A stretch of 64,000 nucleotides of DNA from Sandaracinobacteroides saxicola (GCF_014117445.1 NZ_CP059851.1:248001-312000); one strand, 5' to 3'; numbered from the stretch's first letter, positions 50,693 to 59,929 are shown. Program-made: numbers and translations. Notes: generated by a model from the sequence alone, not told the origin.

Positions 50693-50923
50693 GTGGAACT
50701 GTATGTGTTGCTTGTCTTCGGCGTGATCAGTAGTGCCGCGCTTCCGCTGGGAATTGTCTGGTTGGTCCAGCGCGGAAAGCTCGAAAGAGCTTTGCTGCAA
50801 GTACAGGTCGCTAGCGCGCCCGATGCAGCCCGATTGGATCGTATTGAGTCGCGGCTGGCAACGCTGGAAGCGATCGTAACGGATACGCCCGGCCAACTGG
50901 CTCGCGACATCGCCGCGCTTTGA
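50693..50923 (+). CDS. Small membrane protein with coiled-coil tail (PspB-like)
   Basis: 76 residues. An N-terminal helix ELYVLLVFGVISSAALPLGI spans the membrane. The cytoplasmic part has repeated Leu/Ile heptads (ARLDRIESRLATLEAIV) typical of a coiled coil, as in phage-shock PspB. The GTG start at 50693 follows GGAGGAG by 8 bases. It lies 95 bases after the DUF2214-like gene, possibly in the same operon. The PspB likeness is of layout only. Confidence 0.6.
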   Translation: MELYVLLVFGVISSAALPLGIVWLVQRGKLERALLQVQVASAPDAARLDRIESRLATLEAIVTDTPGQLARDIAAL

Positions 50924-51058
50924 GTTTTTGCGCCAAAGGGCGATCCGCATGGAAGCAGGCGGTTTTGCGCGATCGCGGCGGATCAAGTGCGCTTAAGCGA
51001 TGGGGTTCTAGCCGAATGACCTCCTTTGACAATGACGTAGGAAAATTGAGACCGTGTC

Positions 51059-52057
51059 GTGCCGAGATCAAGGATCGAGCTGCGCCATGTGCGGTACGTC
51101 ATCGCCGCTGCCGAAACCGGTAGTTTTCGGCGAGCGGCTCTCCTGCTCGGAGTAGCGCAATCGGCGATCAGCCGTCGGATCCGTGAAGTTGAGGAGGAAA
51201 TTGGAGGCTCGCTATTTCATCGCCACGCCACGGGCGCCGAACTCACTCAACTCGGAACACGCTTCTTGCGTCAGGCCCAACTTGGGGCCAACCATATTGG
51301 GTTTGCCATTGACAGTGCCAAGTCGATCGCCCTTGCCGACCGAGGTTTGCGGATCGGCATTTTCGGCCCGCTTACCTTGGGGTTCTTGTCAGAGCTTTTC
51401 GGGCAGTACCGCCGCGACAATCCTCAGGTGAAGTTGCGATTTAGCGAGGGAAGTTCCCTTGAGCTTGTGGTAGGTTTAAGACGGAGACAATTGGACGTAG
51501 CCGTTCTTACGAATGTATCGGCGGTCAGAGGCTATCAAATAATGAATTTATGGAAGGAGTTTTTATACTTGGCGATGGCTGACAGCGACATACTTACGGC
51601 GCGCGACAAGATATGCTGGAATGACCTTCGCAACCGCCATTTCGTTGTGACTGACCTGCCAACTGGCGATTTTGCGAAACGGTATTTGCAGCAGATGCTT
51701 GAAGGGCGTTCGGACGAGCTGGACATTGAGCAACTGTCTGTAACGCGGGAGTCGCTCATGCAGATTGTGGCCCAAGGCGGGGGCGTGACTATTGTAGGAA
51801 GCGCCCACAGCCGTTTCGATTTCGCAGGCATTTCGTTTCGACCGATAGACACTGCGCCCCTTAGCTATGCCGCCATGCATGCGAGTGGGTCTTCATCTCG
51901 GGACCTGGAACGTCTGCTGTCTTCAGCGAAGTCGCTGGCGCAGCGAGATGATGCTTGGTTTGCGCAGCAAGGCCTCATTCGTCCTAGCTGTCTTTGCGCG
52001 CCGCCCCTTGATCGCCATCGCGGCGCGCGCGGGCGAACCCCCGATCGGTTGCAATGA
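51059..52057 (+). CDS. LysR-family transcriptional regulator with overrun 3' end
   Basis: 332 residues. The N-terminal HTH is LRHVRYVIAAAETGSFRRAA with LGVAQSAISRRIREVEEEIG, followed by a type 2 periplasmic-binding effector domain (LRIGIFGPLTLGFLSELF, RRRQLDVAVL, VAQGGGVTIVGS). Family members end near residue 305. The extra tail is encoded by DNA antisense to the DUF2274 gene (51984-52057), so the native stop appears to have been lost at a junction. The GTG start at 51059 has only a weak ribosome binding site. A regulator of this class often sits beside trb operons. Confidence 0.8.
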   Translation: MPRSRIELRHVRYVIAAAETGSFRRAALLLGVAQSAISRRIREVEEEIGGSLFHRHATGAELTQLGTRFLRQAQLGANHIGFAIDSAKSIALADRGLRIGIFGPLTLGFLSELFGQYRRDNPQVKLRFSEGSSLELVVGLRRRQLDVAVLTNVSAVRGYQIMNLWKEFLYLAMADSDILTARDKICWNDLRNRHFVVTDLPTGDFAKRYLQQMLEGRSDELDIEQLSVTRESLMQIVAQGGGVTIVGSAHSRFDFAGISFRPIDTAPLSYAAMHASGSSSRDLERLLSSAKSLAQRDDAWFAQQGLIRPSCLCAPPLDRHRGARGRTPDRLQ

Positions 52058-52229
52058 AGCGCTCGAGCATGGGCACGATCAGCTTCGTCGGGTCGCCGAT
52101 GGTCTGGCCTTGTTCGCGGCCGAGTGCTGCGGCGTAGGCGACGAGGTCGCGATGCAGCGGCGCAGGGAGTTCAATCGTCACCTTCACCGGCTTGTCGTCG
52201 ATGATCGGGCCGAGCTTCAGCTTGGTCAT
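51984..52229 (-). CDS. DUF2274 family protein at the end of the trb operon
   Basis: 81 residues; MTKLKLGPIIDDKPVKVTIE, PAPLHRDLVAYAAALGREQG and KLIVPMLERFIATDRGF are typical of DUF2274, found after trbI in integrative conjugative elements. It has a ribbon-helix-helix-like beta-alpha-alpha pattern and may bind DNA. The ATG at 52229 overlaps the trbI stop (ATGA). The last dozen residues overlap the antisense tail of the LysR gene. Confidence 0.85.
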   Translation of the reverse strand: MTKLKLGPIIDDKPVKVTIELPAPLHRDLVAYAAALGREQGQTIGDPTKLIVPMLERFIATDRGFARARRDGDQGAARKDS

Positions 52230-53428
52230 CACAACCCTCCATAAGGTTCGAGCACGAGGTCGCGGGTGACGATGACGCGCACGGGGAACCCCGGTCTGAT
52301 CGTTAGGGTCGGCGCGACATTGAGTTGCCGACGGATGATCTGCTGGCCTGCGTCGTTGATGGTGTCCTGCCCGCCGTTGCGGATCGCCCGGAGCAGCCGA
52401 TCCTGATCGTCAACGGCGAGTTCGGCGCCGACTGACAGCAGTGTCGACAGGCCGGCAGCCTTGGCGAGATCCCACCAATGATAGTCGACGCCATCCTGAA
52501 GACCCGCATAGCCTTGCGCGTCGGCTCCAGGTTGACGTTCCAGGACAATCGAACGGCCGTTCGGGAGGATGAGCCGCTTCCAGACGAGCAGCACCCGGCG
52601 CTGACCGAAGCCGACGTCGTTGCTGTACTCGCCGATGAGCCGCGTGCCCTGCGGGACGAGCAGGATGCGCCCGGTCGGGCTGTCGTAGACATGCTCCGTG
52701 ACCTGCGCGGTGATCTGGCCCGGCAGGTCAGATCGGATGCCGGTGATGAGGGCCGCGCCGATGACGGCGCCGGTCTGAAGCACGTAGGGCGATGCCGGAG
52801 CCATCACGCGATCTGGCGAGACGGTGCGGCGGTCCACGCCCGCATTCAGGAATGCGAGCTGGCGATCCTGCGCCGTTGGTGCGCTTGGCTGGCCCGGAAG
52901 ACCCAGCCCGGCGAGGCTCGGGCCGCCTGGTCCGCCAGCTGTCGCAACCGGAGCCGCGATGCGCGCCTCCGTCTGAAAGAAGACGCGGCTCGCTCGGGCA
53001 GCTTCTTCTTCCGCGCGCCTGCGCTGCTCGACCGGATCGACGGCGGGCGCTGCCGCCATCGGCGGCGTGACGGGCTGGCCACGATTCTGCGCATCGAGGA
53101 TGGGGCGCCCCAGATCCCCAGGAAGCGGAGTCCCAAGCACCGGACCGGTATAGTCGCGTGGCAGGCCGGCGAGCCCGTCCGCGGTTCGCCGGTTCTGCGT
53201 GGAGTAAAGCTCCTCACTGCCAGGGCCGATACTGCGCGTCTGAAGCGCATAGATGAGCGCGCCACCGACCCCAAGGGCAGCGACGAGACTGACACCGCCC
53301 AGCACCTTTCGCGACAGTCGGGTGACCCGGGGCGGTTCGGCGCGCAGCCGCATTGGCGCAGCGGCGTCGCCGGGCTGTGTGCCGACCAGCGGTGCGTTGG
53401 CTTCGTTGGGCGCGTCGCGCTCGCTCAT
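52229..53428 (-). CDS. trbI: TrbI, VirB10-like conjugation channel protein
   Basis: 399 residues. One N-terminal transmembrane helix (KVLGGVSLVAALGVGGALIY) is followed by a Pro/Ala/Gln-rich periplasmic linker. The VirB10 C-terminal barrel has SPYVLQTGAVIGAALITGI, LLVPQGTRLIGEYSNDV and WKRLILPNGRSI. It spans both membranes as the scaffold of the type IV secretion core. The ATG at 53428 overlaps the trbG stop; the longer frame to 54079 is antisense shadow. Confidence 0.93.
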   Translation of the reverse strand: MSERDAPNEANAPLVGTQPGDAAAPMRLRAEPPRVTRLSRKVLGGVSLVAALGVGGALIYALQTRSIGPGSEELYSTQNRRTADGLAGLPRDYTGPVLGTPLPGDLGRPILDAQNRGQPVTPPMAAAPAVDPVEQRRRAEEEAARASRVFFQTEARIAAPVATAGGPGGPSLAGLGLPGQPSAPTAQDRQLAFLNAGVDRRTVSPDRVMAPASPYVLQTGAVIGAALITGIRSDLPGQITAQVTEHVYDSPTGRILLVPQGTRLIGEYSNDVGFGQRRVLLVWKRLILPNGRSIVLERQPGADAQGYAGLQDGVDYHWWDLAKAAGLSTLLSVGAELAVDDQDRLLRAIRNGGQDTINDAGQQIIRRQLNVAPTLTIRPGFPVRVIVTRDLVLEPYGGL

Positions 53429-54405
53429 GACGCGGGCCTCCCATCGGTGCGAACGATCCGGACCGTCTGCTGGCGCTCGCCACTGCCGAGACGGAGCTCG
53501 GCGGCGCCGAACATGCGGTCGACGATCAGGATGTTCTGGTGGATCCGGCTGTTGGCGATCTGCGGTTCGCCATCTGCGCCGATGACGAAGAGCGGCGGCA
53601 TCTCGCCCTGAACGATCCCGCGCGGGAACTCGACATAGACGCGGCGCCCGTCGTCGTAGACCGAGATCGGCCGCCACGGCGGCGTGTCGCCCGTGAGGCC
53701 GTAGCGATAGTTCCGTGCCGCAACGGCCGGGATCACTGGCGTGGCGGGCGCTGCCTGTCTCTGCGAGGCGGGCGGCTGCGGATAGGCCCAGGCGACGGCC
53801 GGCATATAGGGGCGTTCGCCCGAGCGCAGCTCGATCATGTAGATGCGCCGGTCGGTAGTGATGACCAGATTGGTCGTGATGTCTGGCCGCGTCGGCTTCA
53901 CGAGGACATGGACGCGCCGGGTGGTGCCCGAGCCGCTCTCGGTGTCGCCGATGATCCAGCGCGCCGTGTCGCCCGCAGCGATCGGGCCGGCGCCGGTCAG
54001 GCTTTCGCCTGTTTCCAGCGCGATGTTGGTGATCTGCCCGGGGGCGGCATAGACCTGATAGAGCGCGCCCTCGCTCCACGGATAGATCTGGATCGAGTTG
54101 TAGTAGCCCTCGCGACGTGGCTCGACGCGCGCGGCGGCATTGGCATTCTCCACGCGGCCCGCCGGCGTCCCTGCGGCAGCGCCACCGCGCGCGGGTGTCC
54201 AGGCGGGCGGTGTGTGAAGCGGCCTTGGTGGCGCCTCCGTAACGGCAGCCGGCGCAGGGGGAAGCGGCGGTACATCGGCGTCATAGCTGATCTGTGGCGG
54301 CCGGTTGGTTGCGCAGCCGGCCAGCGCCAATCCGGAGATCAGCAAAAGCGCAGACCCGGATAGGCGGAAACCACGGCTCGCGGATCGGCGGAGATGATTT
54401 CTCAT
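53425..54405 (-). CDS. trbG: TrbG, VirB9-like outer-membrane core protein
   Basis: 326 residues with a lipoprotein signal (LLLISGLALAGC, lipid on the Cys). A VirB9/CagX domain follows: YPWSEGALYQVYAAPGQITN, VHVLVKPTRPDITTNLVITT, YIDTRR-like YVEFPRGI and LFVIGADGEPQIAN. It pairs with TrbI to build the outer-membrane channel. A Pro-rich linker lies between the lipid anchor and the domain. Confidence 0.93.
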   Translation of the reverse strand: MRNHLRRSASRGFRLSGSALLLISGLALAGCATNRPPQISYDADVPPLPPAPAAVTEAPPRPLHTPPAWTPARGGAAAGTPAGRVENANAAARVEPRREGYYNSIQIYPWSEGALYQVYAAPGQITNIALETGESLTGAGPIAAGDTARWIIGDTESGSGTTRRVHVLVKPTRPDITTNLVITTDRRIYMIELRSGERPYMPAVAWAYPQPPASQRQAAPATPVIPAVAARNYRYGLTGDTPPWRPISVYDDGRRVYVEFPRGIVQGEMPPLFVIGADGEPQIANSRIHQNILIVDRMFGAAELRLGSGERQQTVRIVRTDGRPAS

Positions 54406-55091
54406 TGCCCCATCTCCCGCGACCAGTTGATGGCGTTGACGTAGATCCCAAGCGGATTGGCCCGCAGCCGCTCTGCGTCGCGCGGGGGTTGGATCACGAT
54501 GGTCAGGATGGCTGTCCAGCGCTGTGTCGTGGAGAGCTGGCCGTTCTCGTACTGGCGTTCGGTCCAGGCAACGCGGAAGCTGTCAGGCGACGCGCGGATC
54601 ACGCTCGACACTTCGACCGACACCTGCTGCTTTCCGACGCGGGTGAACGGATCGTTGTCGCGTGCGAAGTCGTTGAGGGCCGCCGCGCCGCGATCGGTCG
54701 TGAACTCGTAGGCGCGCAGCCAATTCTGCCGCACGACGATGGCGTCGGCCGGGATCGAGCGGACCTGCTCGATGAATCGCGCCAGATGCCAGGCCACCTG
54801 CGGGTCGGTGGGGCGGTAGTCGGCCTGCGCTGGCGCGACCGCCTGCGCCTGGCCGAGATTGTCGACCTGCACCACCCACGGGACGATGGTCCCGCGCGCC
54901 GATTGCCAGACCAGCGCGGCGGCGAAGCCGGCGGAGAGGATCAGGCAGCCGAAGGCCATGAGCCGCCAGTTTCGGGCCTGGACACGCGCTGAGCCGATCC
55001 GATCGTCCCAGATCTGCGCCGCGCGCTGATACGGCGTCTCGGGCTCGGGCGTCTTTCCAAAGTGGGTTGCGGGTCGCTTGAAGAAGCTCAT
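54402..55091 (-). CDS. trbF: TrbF, VirB8-like assembly factor
   Basis: 229 residues from the ATG at 55091, giving MSFFKRPATHFGKTPEPETP. One transmembrane helix (LMAFGCLILSAGFAAALVW) and a periplasmic NTF2-like domain (WHLARFIEQVRSIPADAIVV, WTERQYENGQLSTTQRWTA, NPLGIYVNAINWSREM) match TrbF. It nucleates the channel at the inner membrane. It overlaps both trbG and trbL by 4 bases. Confidence 0.93.
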   Translation of the reverse strand: MSFFKRPATHFGKTPEPETPYQRAAQIWDDRIGSARVQARNWRLMAFGCLILSAGFAAALVWQSARGTIVPWVVQVDNLGQAQAVAPAQADYRPTDPQVAWHLARFIEQVRSIPADAIVVRQNWLRAYEFTTDRGAAALNDFARDNDPFTRVGKQQVSVEVSSVIRASPDSFRVAWTERQYENGQLSTTQRWTAILTIVIQPPRDAERLRANPLGIYVNAINWSREMGQ

Positions 55092-56437
55092 GTGCGGTCG
55101 CCTCCGGAGAGATTGATGGAAGAGCCGCCGCCGTGGCTGTCGCCCGATCGGATCGCGTGTGCCGCGAGCGTGACGCCGTGGCTCATGGTCTGCCCACGCC
55201 GCATGCGCTGTGCCCACGCCGGCGGGCTGGCGGCCGAGCCTGTGGCGGCCGGTGCGGCCGAACCGACATCATTCGCGACCGTTCCCATGCTCGAGGAGCC
55301 GCCGGTGCCGCCGAAGCCGCTTTTGACGCCGTCGGCGAAGCTCGAGCGAACGCTTTGCGCGACCCGGCGCAGCGGAGAGGCTGCCGCGCCGCCGGCCGCT
55401 CGTGCGACGCCGCCAAGGCCCGACGCGACGCCGGCAGCGCCCGACTGGCCGAGGGAACCGAGACTGTAGGCAGCGGAGGCGGCTCCCGCCGCGGTGGCAC
55501 CACCGCGCATGGCGGCGGCTCCGCCGGAAATGGCGCTCGCGCCACCGCGCAGGGCGAGCCCGGCCGCGCCGCCGACAGCCATGGCTGCGCCGCCCGCGAC
55601 GAGGCTGGTGCCGATGGCGGAGCCTGCGCCGAGTTGCGGGCCGCCGGAGACGATGCCGTTGGCGATACCCGGACCGAAGATGCCGAGACCGAGAAGCGAC
55701 AGCGCCGCCAATACGACGGCCATCGCGTCGTCGATGGTCGGTGGCTGACCGCCGAACCCTGCCGTGAACTGACTGAACAGAGTCGAGCCGATGCCAATGA
55801 TGACGGCGAGCACCAGCACCTTGATCCCTGACGAGATGACGTTGCCCAGCACGCGCTCGGCCATGAAGGCGGTCTTCCCGAACAGGCCGAACGGGATCAG
55901 GACAAAGCCGGCCAACGTGGTCAGCTTGAATTCGATCAGCGTGATGAAGAGCTGGATGGCGAGGATGAAGAAGGCGAGCAGCACCAGCGCCCAGGCGAAG
56001 AGCAGGCAGGCGATCTGGATGAAGTTTTCGAAGAAGGCGATCCAGCCCATCAGGTTTGAGATGGATTCGAGCAGCGGCCTCGCCGCATCGAGACCCGTCT
56101 GCGCGACCCGGCCCGGGCGCATCAGGTCCTGGATGGAAAACCCGGTGCCGGACGCCTGAAGTCCGAGGCCGGCGAAGCTTTCGAAGACGATTCGCGCGAG
56201 GTTGTTCCAGTTGCCGATGATGTAGGCGAAGACGCCCACAAACAGCGTCTTCTTCACCAGGCGCGCGATGATGTCGTCGTCCGCGCCCCAGCTCCAGAAC
56301 AGGGCGGCCAGCGTGACGTCGATGACGATCAGCGTCGTCGCGATGAACGCTACCTCGCCGCCGAGCAGGCCGAAGCCGCTGTCGATGTAGGAGGTGAAGA
56401 CTCCGAGGAAATTGTCGATGACGCCGCTGCCGCCCAT
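55088..56437 (-). CDS. trbL: TrbL, VirB6-like inner-membrane channel protein
   Basis: 449 residues with at least six transmembrane helices in the first 280 residues (FLGVFTSYIDSGFGLLG, LFWSWGADDDIIARLVKKTL, GFVLIPFGLFGKTAFMAERV). A long Gly/Ala/Ser-rich cytoplasmic tail follows, as in other TrbL proteins. It forms part of the translocation pore. The ATG start is at 56437; the stop overlaps trbF. Confidence 0.93.
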   Translation of the reverse strand: MGGSGVIDNFLGVFTSYIDSGFGLLGGEVAFIATTLIVIDVTLAALFWSWGADDDIIARLVKKTLFVGVFAYIIGNWNNLARIVFESFAGLGLQASGTGFSIQDLMRPGRVAQTGLDAARPLLESISNLMGWIAFFENFIQIACLLFAWALVLLAFFILAIQLFITLIEFKLTTLAGFVLIPFGLFGKTAFMAERVLGNVISSGIKVLVLAVIIGIGSTLFSQFTAGFGGQPPTIDDAMAVVLAALSLLGLGIFGPGIANGIVSGGPQLGAGSAIGTSLVAGGAAMAVGGAAGLALRGGASAISGGAAAMRGGATAAGAASAAYSLGSLGQSGAAGVASGLGGVARAAGGAAASPLRRVAQSVRSSFADGVKSGFGGTGGSSSMGTVANDVGSAAPAATGSAASPPAWAQRMRRGQTMSHGVTLAAHAIRSGDSHGGGSSINLSGGDRT

Positions 56438-56440
56438 GGT

Positions 56441-56722
56441 TCAACGCCCTTCGTCGGCGCGTCGCGGCGCGGTGCGGCTGCCAAGGAAACGGTCGCGGGT
56501 TTCGGCCCAGATGCGCAGACACTCGCCGTCCCTGGCGGCGGCTTCCCCCATCTGCTGGCACCGACGCTGGCCCTCGCGCAGCGGGTCCGGCGCCTCCTCA
56601 AGCACGGGCGTCGGCCGAACCGCTGGCCTTTCCTCTTTCCGGGTCATCTCGATCGCCGTTGCCGTGATCGCGACGGAGACGAAGATGATTGCGCCCACAC
56701 GGGCCAGCGTCTTGCCCTCCAT
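56441..56722 (-). CDS. trbK: TrbK-alt, putative entry-exclusion protein
   Basis: 93 residues. A hydrophobic N-terminus (LARVGAIIFVSVAITATAIE) is followed by a short periplasmic part with two cysteines (RRCQQMGEAAARDGECLRIW), the pattern of TrbK-alt proteins encoded between trbJ and trbL. It may prevent redundant transfer into a host cell already carrying the element; no lipobox is present. 10 bases after trbJ, 3 before trbL. Confidence 0.8.
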   Translation of the reverse strand: MEGKTLARVGAIIFVSVAITATAIEMTRKEERPAVRPTPVLEEAPDPLREGQRRCQQMGEAAARDGECLRIWAETRDRFLGSRTAPRRADEGR

Positions 56723-56732
56723 TCTGCTGCCC

Positions 56733-57494
56733 TCAGTTGCCGTTCGGGAACATCCGGGCGTTGCCGGGCTGATAGCCGGAGCCTGGCGTCAAGAACCGGC
56801 GGCGCTGTTCACGCCCTTGTTCGGCGGCGGCGGCGCGCTCGGCATCGACAAGCGCCTGCGCCCGGCCGTTTGCAGCGACGACGGCGACCAGGTCTGCGAG
56901 TTGCTGCGCCTGCAATGCGAGCAACTGGTTGCCGGCCTGGGTTGCCTGAAGCGCGCCGGTCGCACCCTGGCTCTGCCCGACCAGAGCCGCCATCTCGGCG
57001 CGGTTGGTGTCGATGTTGCCGACGACACCCGCCTGCACGCGCATCGCGTCCTGAAGACCGCCGACGGTGTTCTGCCAGCGCGATCGGGCATCGGCGACGA
57101 GCCGCTGATCCGAATTCGACAGCGAGATGTTGCCGTACTGGCTCTGGAAGGCCTGATCGATCTGCTGCACGTCGAAGGCGATGCGCTGTGCCTGACCCAG
57201 CAGCGCTTGCGTGCGCTGCACCGATTGCTGGAGCTGCTGAAGCGAGGAATAGGGCAGGCTCGCGAGATTGCGGGCCTGGTTGATCAGCATCTGCGCTTCG
57301 TTCTGGAGGCTCTGGATCTGGTTGTTGATCTGCTCGAGCGCTCGCGCGGCCGATAGGACATTCTGGACGTAGTTGGTCGGATCATAAACGACCCACTGCG
57401 CCGCTGCCGGGGTGACGAATACGGGCGAGAAGGCGACGGGCAGCGACAGGATGGTTGCGGCGAACAGCGCCGCGCGAGAGCGTCGGATCATCAT
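56733..57494 (-). CDS. trbJ: TrbJ, VirB5-like pilus-tip protein
   Basis: 253 residues with a signal peptide (MIRRSRAALFAATILSLPVA, cleavage near AAAQ). A coiled-coil body follows: ALEQINNQIQSLQNEAQMLI, SLQQLQQSVQRTQALLGQAQ and ALQAQQLADLVAV. ATG 57494 overlaps the trbE stop (ATGA); the frame extending to 57542 is inside trbE. Likely at the pilus tip and involved in mating contact. Confidence 0.92.
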   Translation of the reverse strand: MMIRRSRAALFAATILSLPVAFSPVFVTPAAAQWVVYDPTNYVQNVLSAARALEQINNQIQSLQNEAQMLINQARNLASLPYSSLQQLQQSVQRTQALLGQAQRIAFDVQQIDQAFQSQYGNISLSNSDQRLVADARSRWQNTVGGLQDAMRVQAGVVGNIDTNRAEMAALVGQSQGATGALQATQAGNQLLALQAQQLADLVAVVAANGRAQALVDAERAAAAEQGREQRRRFLTPGSGYQPGNARMFPNGN

Positions 57495-59929
57495 GGCTTG
57501 GGCTCCAGGTTGGTGAGATCGGGAATGAGGTCGGCGGCCCATCCGACATCGCGGGCGCGCAGCCAGGCGGACAGGAAGCCGTCGCGGCCATGCTCGGCGA
57601 GGATCGCCTCGATGGCGGCCTGATCAGTTTTCGAGGATGCCGCGCAGAGCGCGAGGGCGACTTCGGAGAGCCCCAGCTCGAACAGCCGGTTGCCGCGCCG
57701 CGACTGGCAGTAATAGTCGCGCTTGGGTGTGGCCCGGCTGAGGATTTCGATCTGACGGTCGTTCAAGCCGAAGCGCCGGTAGATCGCGGTGATCTGCGGT
57801 TCGATCGCGCGTTCGTTCGGCAGCAGCAGGCGCGTCTGGCAGCTTTCGATGATGGCCGAAGCGATCGCGCTCCCATCGATGTCGGCCAGCGACTGCGTGG
57901 CGAAGACGACAGACGCGTTCTTCTTGCGCAGCGTCTTCAGCCATTCGCGCAGTTGCGCCGCGAAGCCCTCGTCGTCGAGCGCGAGCCAGCCTTCGTCGAC
58001 AATCAGGAGCGTGGGCCGTCCATCCAGACGGTCGCCGATCCGATGGAAGAGATAGGCGAGGACCGCCGGCGCCGCGCCGCGGCCGATCAACCCCTCGGTT
58101 TCAAAGGCCTGCACTGCGGCGTCCCCCAGCTGCTCGCCTTCCGCATCGAGGAGCCGTCCGTAGGGACCGCCCACGCAATAGGGTCGCAGCGCCTGCTTGA
58201 GATCGTTCGACTGGAGGAGGACGGCGAGGCCCGTCACCGTGCGTTCGGGGATCGGCGCTGACGCCAGCGAAGTCAGCGCTGTCCACAGATGTTCCTTCAC
58301 CTCCGGCGTGATCGTGACGCCCTCGCGGGCAAGGATCGCCGCGACCCAGTCGGCTGCCCAGGCACGCTCATGGGTCTCGTGAACACGTGCGAGTGGCTGG
58401 AGGGAGACCGACGACGCGGCGCCGTCCGTCAGGCTGCCACCGAGGTCGTGCCAATCGCCTCCCATGGCGAGCGCGGCTGCGCGGATCGAGCCGCCAAAGT
58501 CGAAGGCGAAGACTTGGGCGTCCGGATAGCGCCGGAACTGAAGCGCGATAAGCGCGAGCAGGACGGACTTGCCCGCGCCGGTCGGTCCGACCACCAGCGT
58601 GTGGCCGACGTCCCCGACATGCAGCGAAAAGCGAAACGGCGTGCTGCCTTCGGTCTTGCCGTAGAGCAGTGGCGGCGCACCAAAATGCTCGTCCCGTTCC
58701 GGCCCTGCCCAGACCGCCGAGAGCGGAATCATGTGGGCGAGGTTCAGGGTGGAGATCGGTGGCTGGCGGACGTTGGCGTAGACGTGGCCGGGCAGCGATC
58801 CGAGCCAGGCGTCGACGGCGTTGATGGTCTCGGACATCGCGGTGAAGTCGCGGCCCTGGATCACCTTTTCCACGAGGCGCAGCTTCTCGTCGGCGGTGCG
58901 CGGATCGGCATCCCAGACGGTGACGGTGGCGGTCACATAGGCCTGACCGGCATAGTCCGCTCCTAGCTCCTGCAAGGCCATGTCGGCATCTGCCGCCTTG
59001 TTCGCAGCATCCGTGTCGACGAGCGCCGATGCCTCGTTGGTCATCACTTCCTTGAGGATCGCGGCGATGGACTTGCGCTTGGCGAACCACTGCCGCCGGA
59101 TGCGCGTCAGCAGCTTCGTGGCGTCCGTCTTGTCGAGAAGGATCGCCCGCGTGGACCAGCGATAGGGAAAGGCGAGCCGGTTGAGATCGTCGAGAATCCC
59201 TGGCGTCGTCGCGGTCGGAAAGCCGTTGATCGTCAGGACGCGCAGATGGGCGGCGCCGATCCGCGGTTCGAGGCCGCCGGTCAGCGGCTCATCGGCGAGA
59301 AGTGCATCGAGGTAGATCGGCGTTTCGGGCACGCGGACGCGGTGGCGCTTCGTTGAGACGGTCGCGTGCAGGTACGTCAGGGTCTCGGCATCATCGAGCC
59401 ACCGGCATTCCGGCATGAAGCCATCGACGAGCTGGAGGACGCGGTTGGTGCGGTCAATGAAGGCCGCGAGGGCTTCATGGGGATCGACGCCGGACTGTTG
59501 GCGACCCTCGTAGAGCCAAGTCTCCGCCCGCGCGGCGTCCTCGGCAGGCGGGAGATAGAGAAAGGTCAGGAAGTAGCTCGACTCGTAATGCGCGCCCGCT
59601 TCCTCGAAGTCAGCCTTGCGCTCCGCATCGACGAGGGCGGAGGCAGCGTCCGCGAAGAGGCTTGCCGGATAGGAGGCGGCTTCGTGACGCTGCGCTTCGA
59701 CGAAGATCGCCCAGCCCGAGCCCAGACGCCGGAAGGCGTTGTTGAGGCGGCTGGCGACGGCCACCAGTTCGGCCGCCACAGCTGAGTCGAGATCGGGACC
59801 GCGAAAGCGCGCGGTGCGCTGGAAGCTGCCATCCTTGTTGAGCACGACCCCTTCGCCGACCAGCGCCGTCCAGGGCAGGAAATCAGCGAGGCGGGTCGCG
59901 GTACGGCGGTATTCGGCGAGGTTCATCAT
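57491..59929 (-). CDS. trbE: TrbE, VirB4-like conjugation ATPase
   Basis: 812 residues from the ATG at 59929, 7 bases after GAGG; an in-frame GTG at 59935 would add two. An N-terminal CagE/VirB4 domain is followed by the ATPase: Walker A VGPTGAGKSVLLALIAL and Walker B LLIVDEGWLALDD. The PNERAIEP and TPKRDYYCQSRRGNRLFELG blocks are typical. It energises pilus assembly and substrate transfer. The longest gene of the trb operon. Confidence 0.95.
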   Translation of the reverse strand: MMNLAEYRRTATRLADFLPWTALVGEGVVLNKDGSFQRTARFRGPDLDSAVAAELVAVASRLNNAFRRLGSGWAIFVEAQRHEAASYPASLFADAASALVDAERKADFEEAGAHYESSYFLTFLYLPPAEDAARAETWLYEGRQQSGVDPHEALAAFIDRTNRVLQLVDGFMPECRWLDDAETLTYLHATVSTKRHRVRVPETPIYLDALLADEPLTGGLEPRIGAAHLRVLTINGFPTATTPGILDDLNRLAFPYRWSTRAILLDKTDATKLLTRIRRQWFAKRKSIAAILKEVMTNEASALVDTDAANKAADADMALQELGADYAGQAYVTATVTVWDADPRTADEKLRLVEKVIQGRDFTAMSETINAVDAWLGSLPGHVYANVRQPPISTLNLAHMIPLSAVWAGPERDEHFGAPPLLYGKTEGSTPFRFSLHVGDVGHTLVVGPTGAGKSVLLALIALQFRRYPDAQVFAFDFGGSIRAAALAMGGDWHDLGGSLTDGAASSVSLQPLARVHETHERAWAADWVAAILAREGVTITPEVKEHLWTALTSLASAPIPERTVTGLAVLLQSNDLKQALRPYCVGGPYGRLLDAEGEQLGDAAVQAFETEGLIGRGAAPAVLAYLFHRIGDRLDGRPTLLIVDEGWLALDDEGFAAQLREWLKTLRKKNASVVFATQSLADIDGSAIASAIIESCQTRLLLPNERAIEPQITAIYRRFGLNDRQIEILSRATPKRDYYCQSRRGNRLFELGLSEVALALCAASSKTDQAAIEAILAEHGRDGFLSAWLRARDVGWAADLIPDLTNLEPKP

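Noticed and set aside
50693-50923. True PspB phage-shock protein
   Set aside because: Only the layout (one helix, then coiled coil) matches. No PspA or PspC neighbour and no diagnostic PspB residues could be confirmed.
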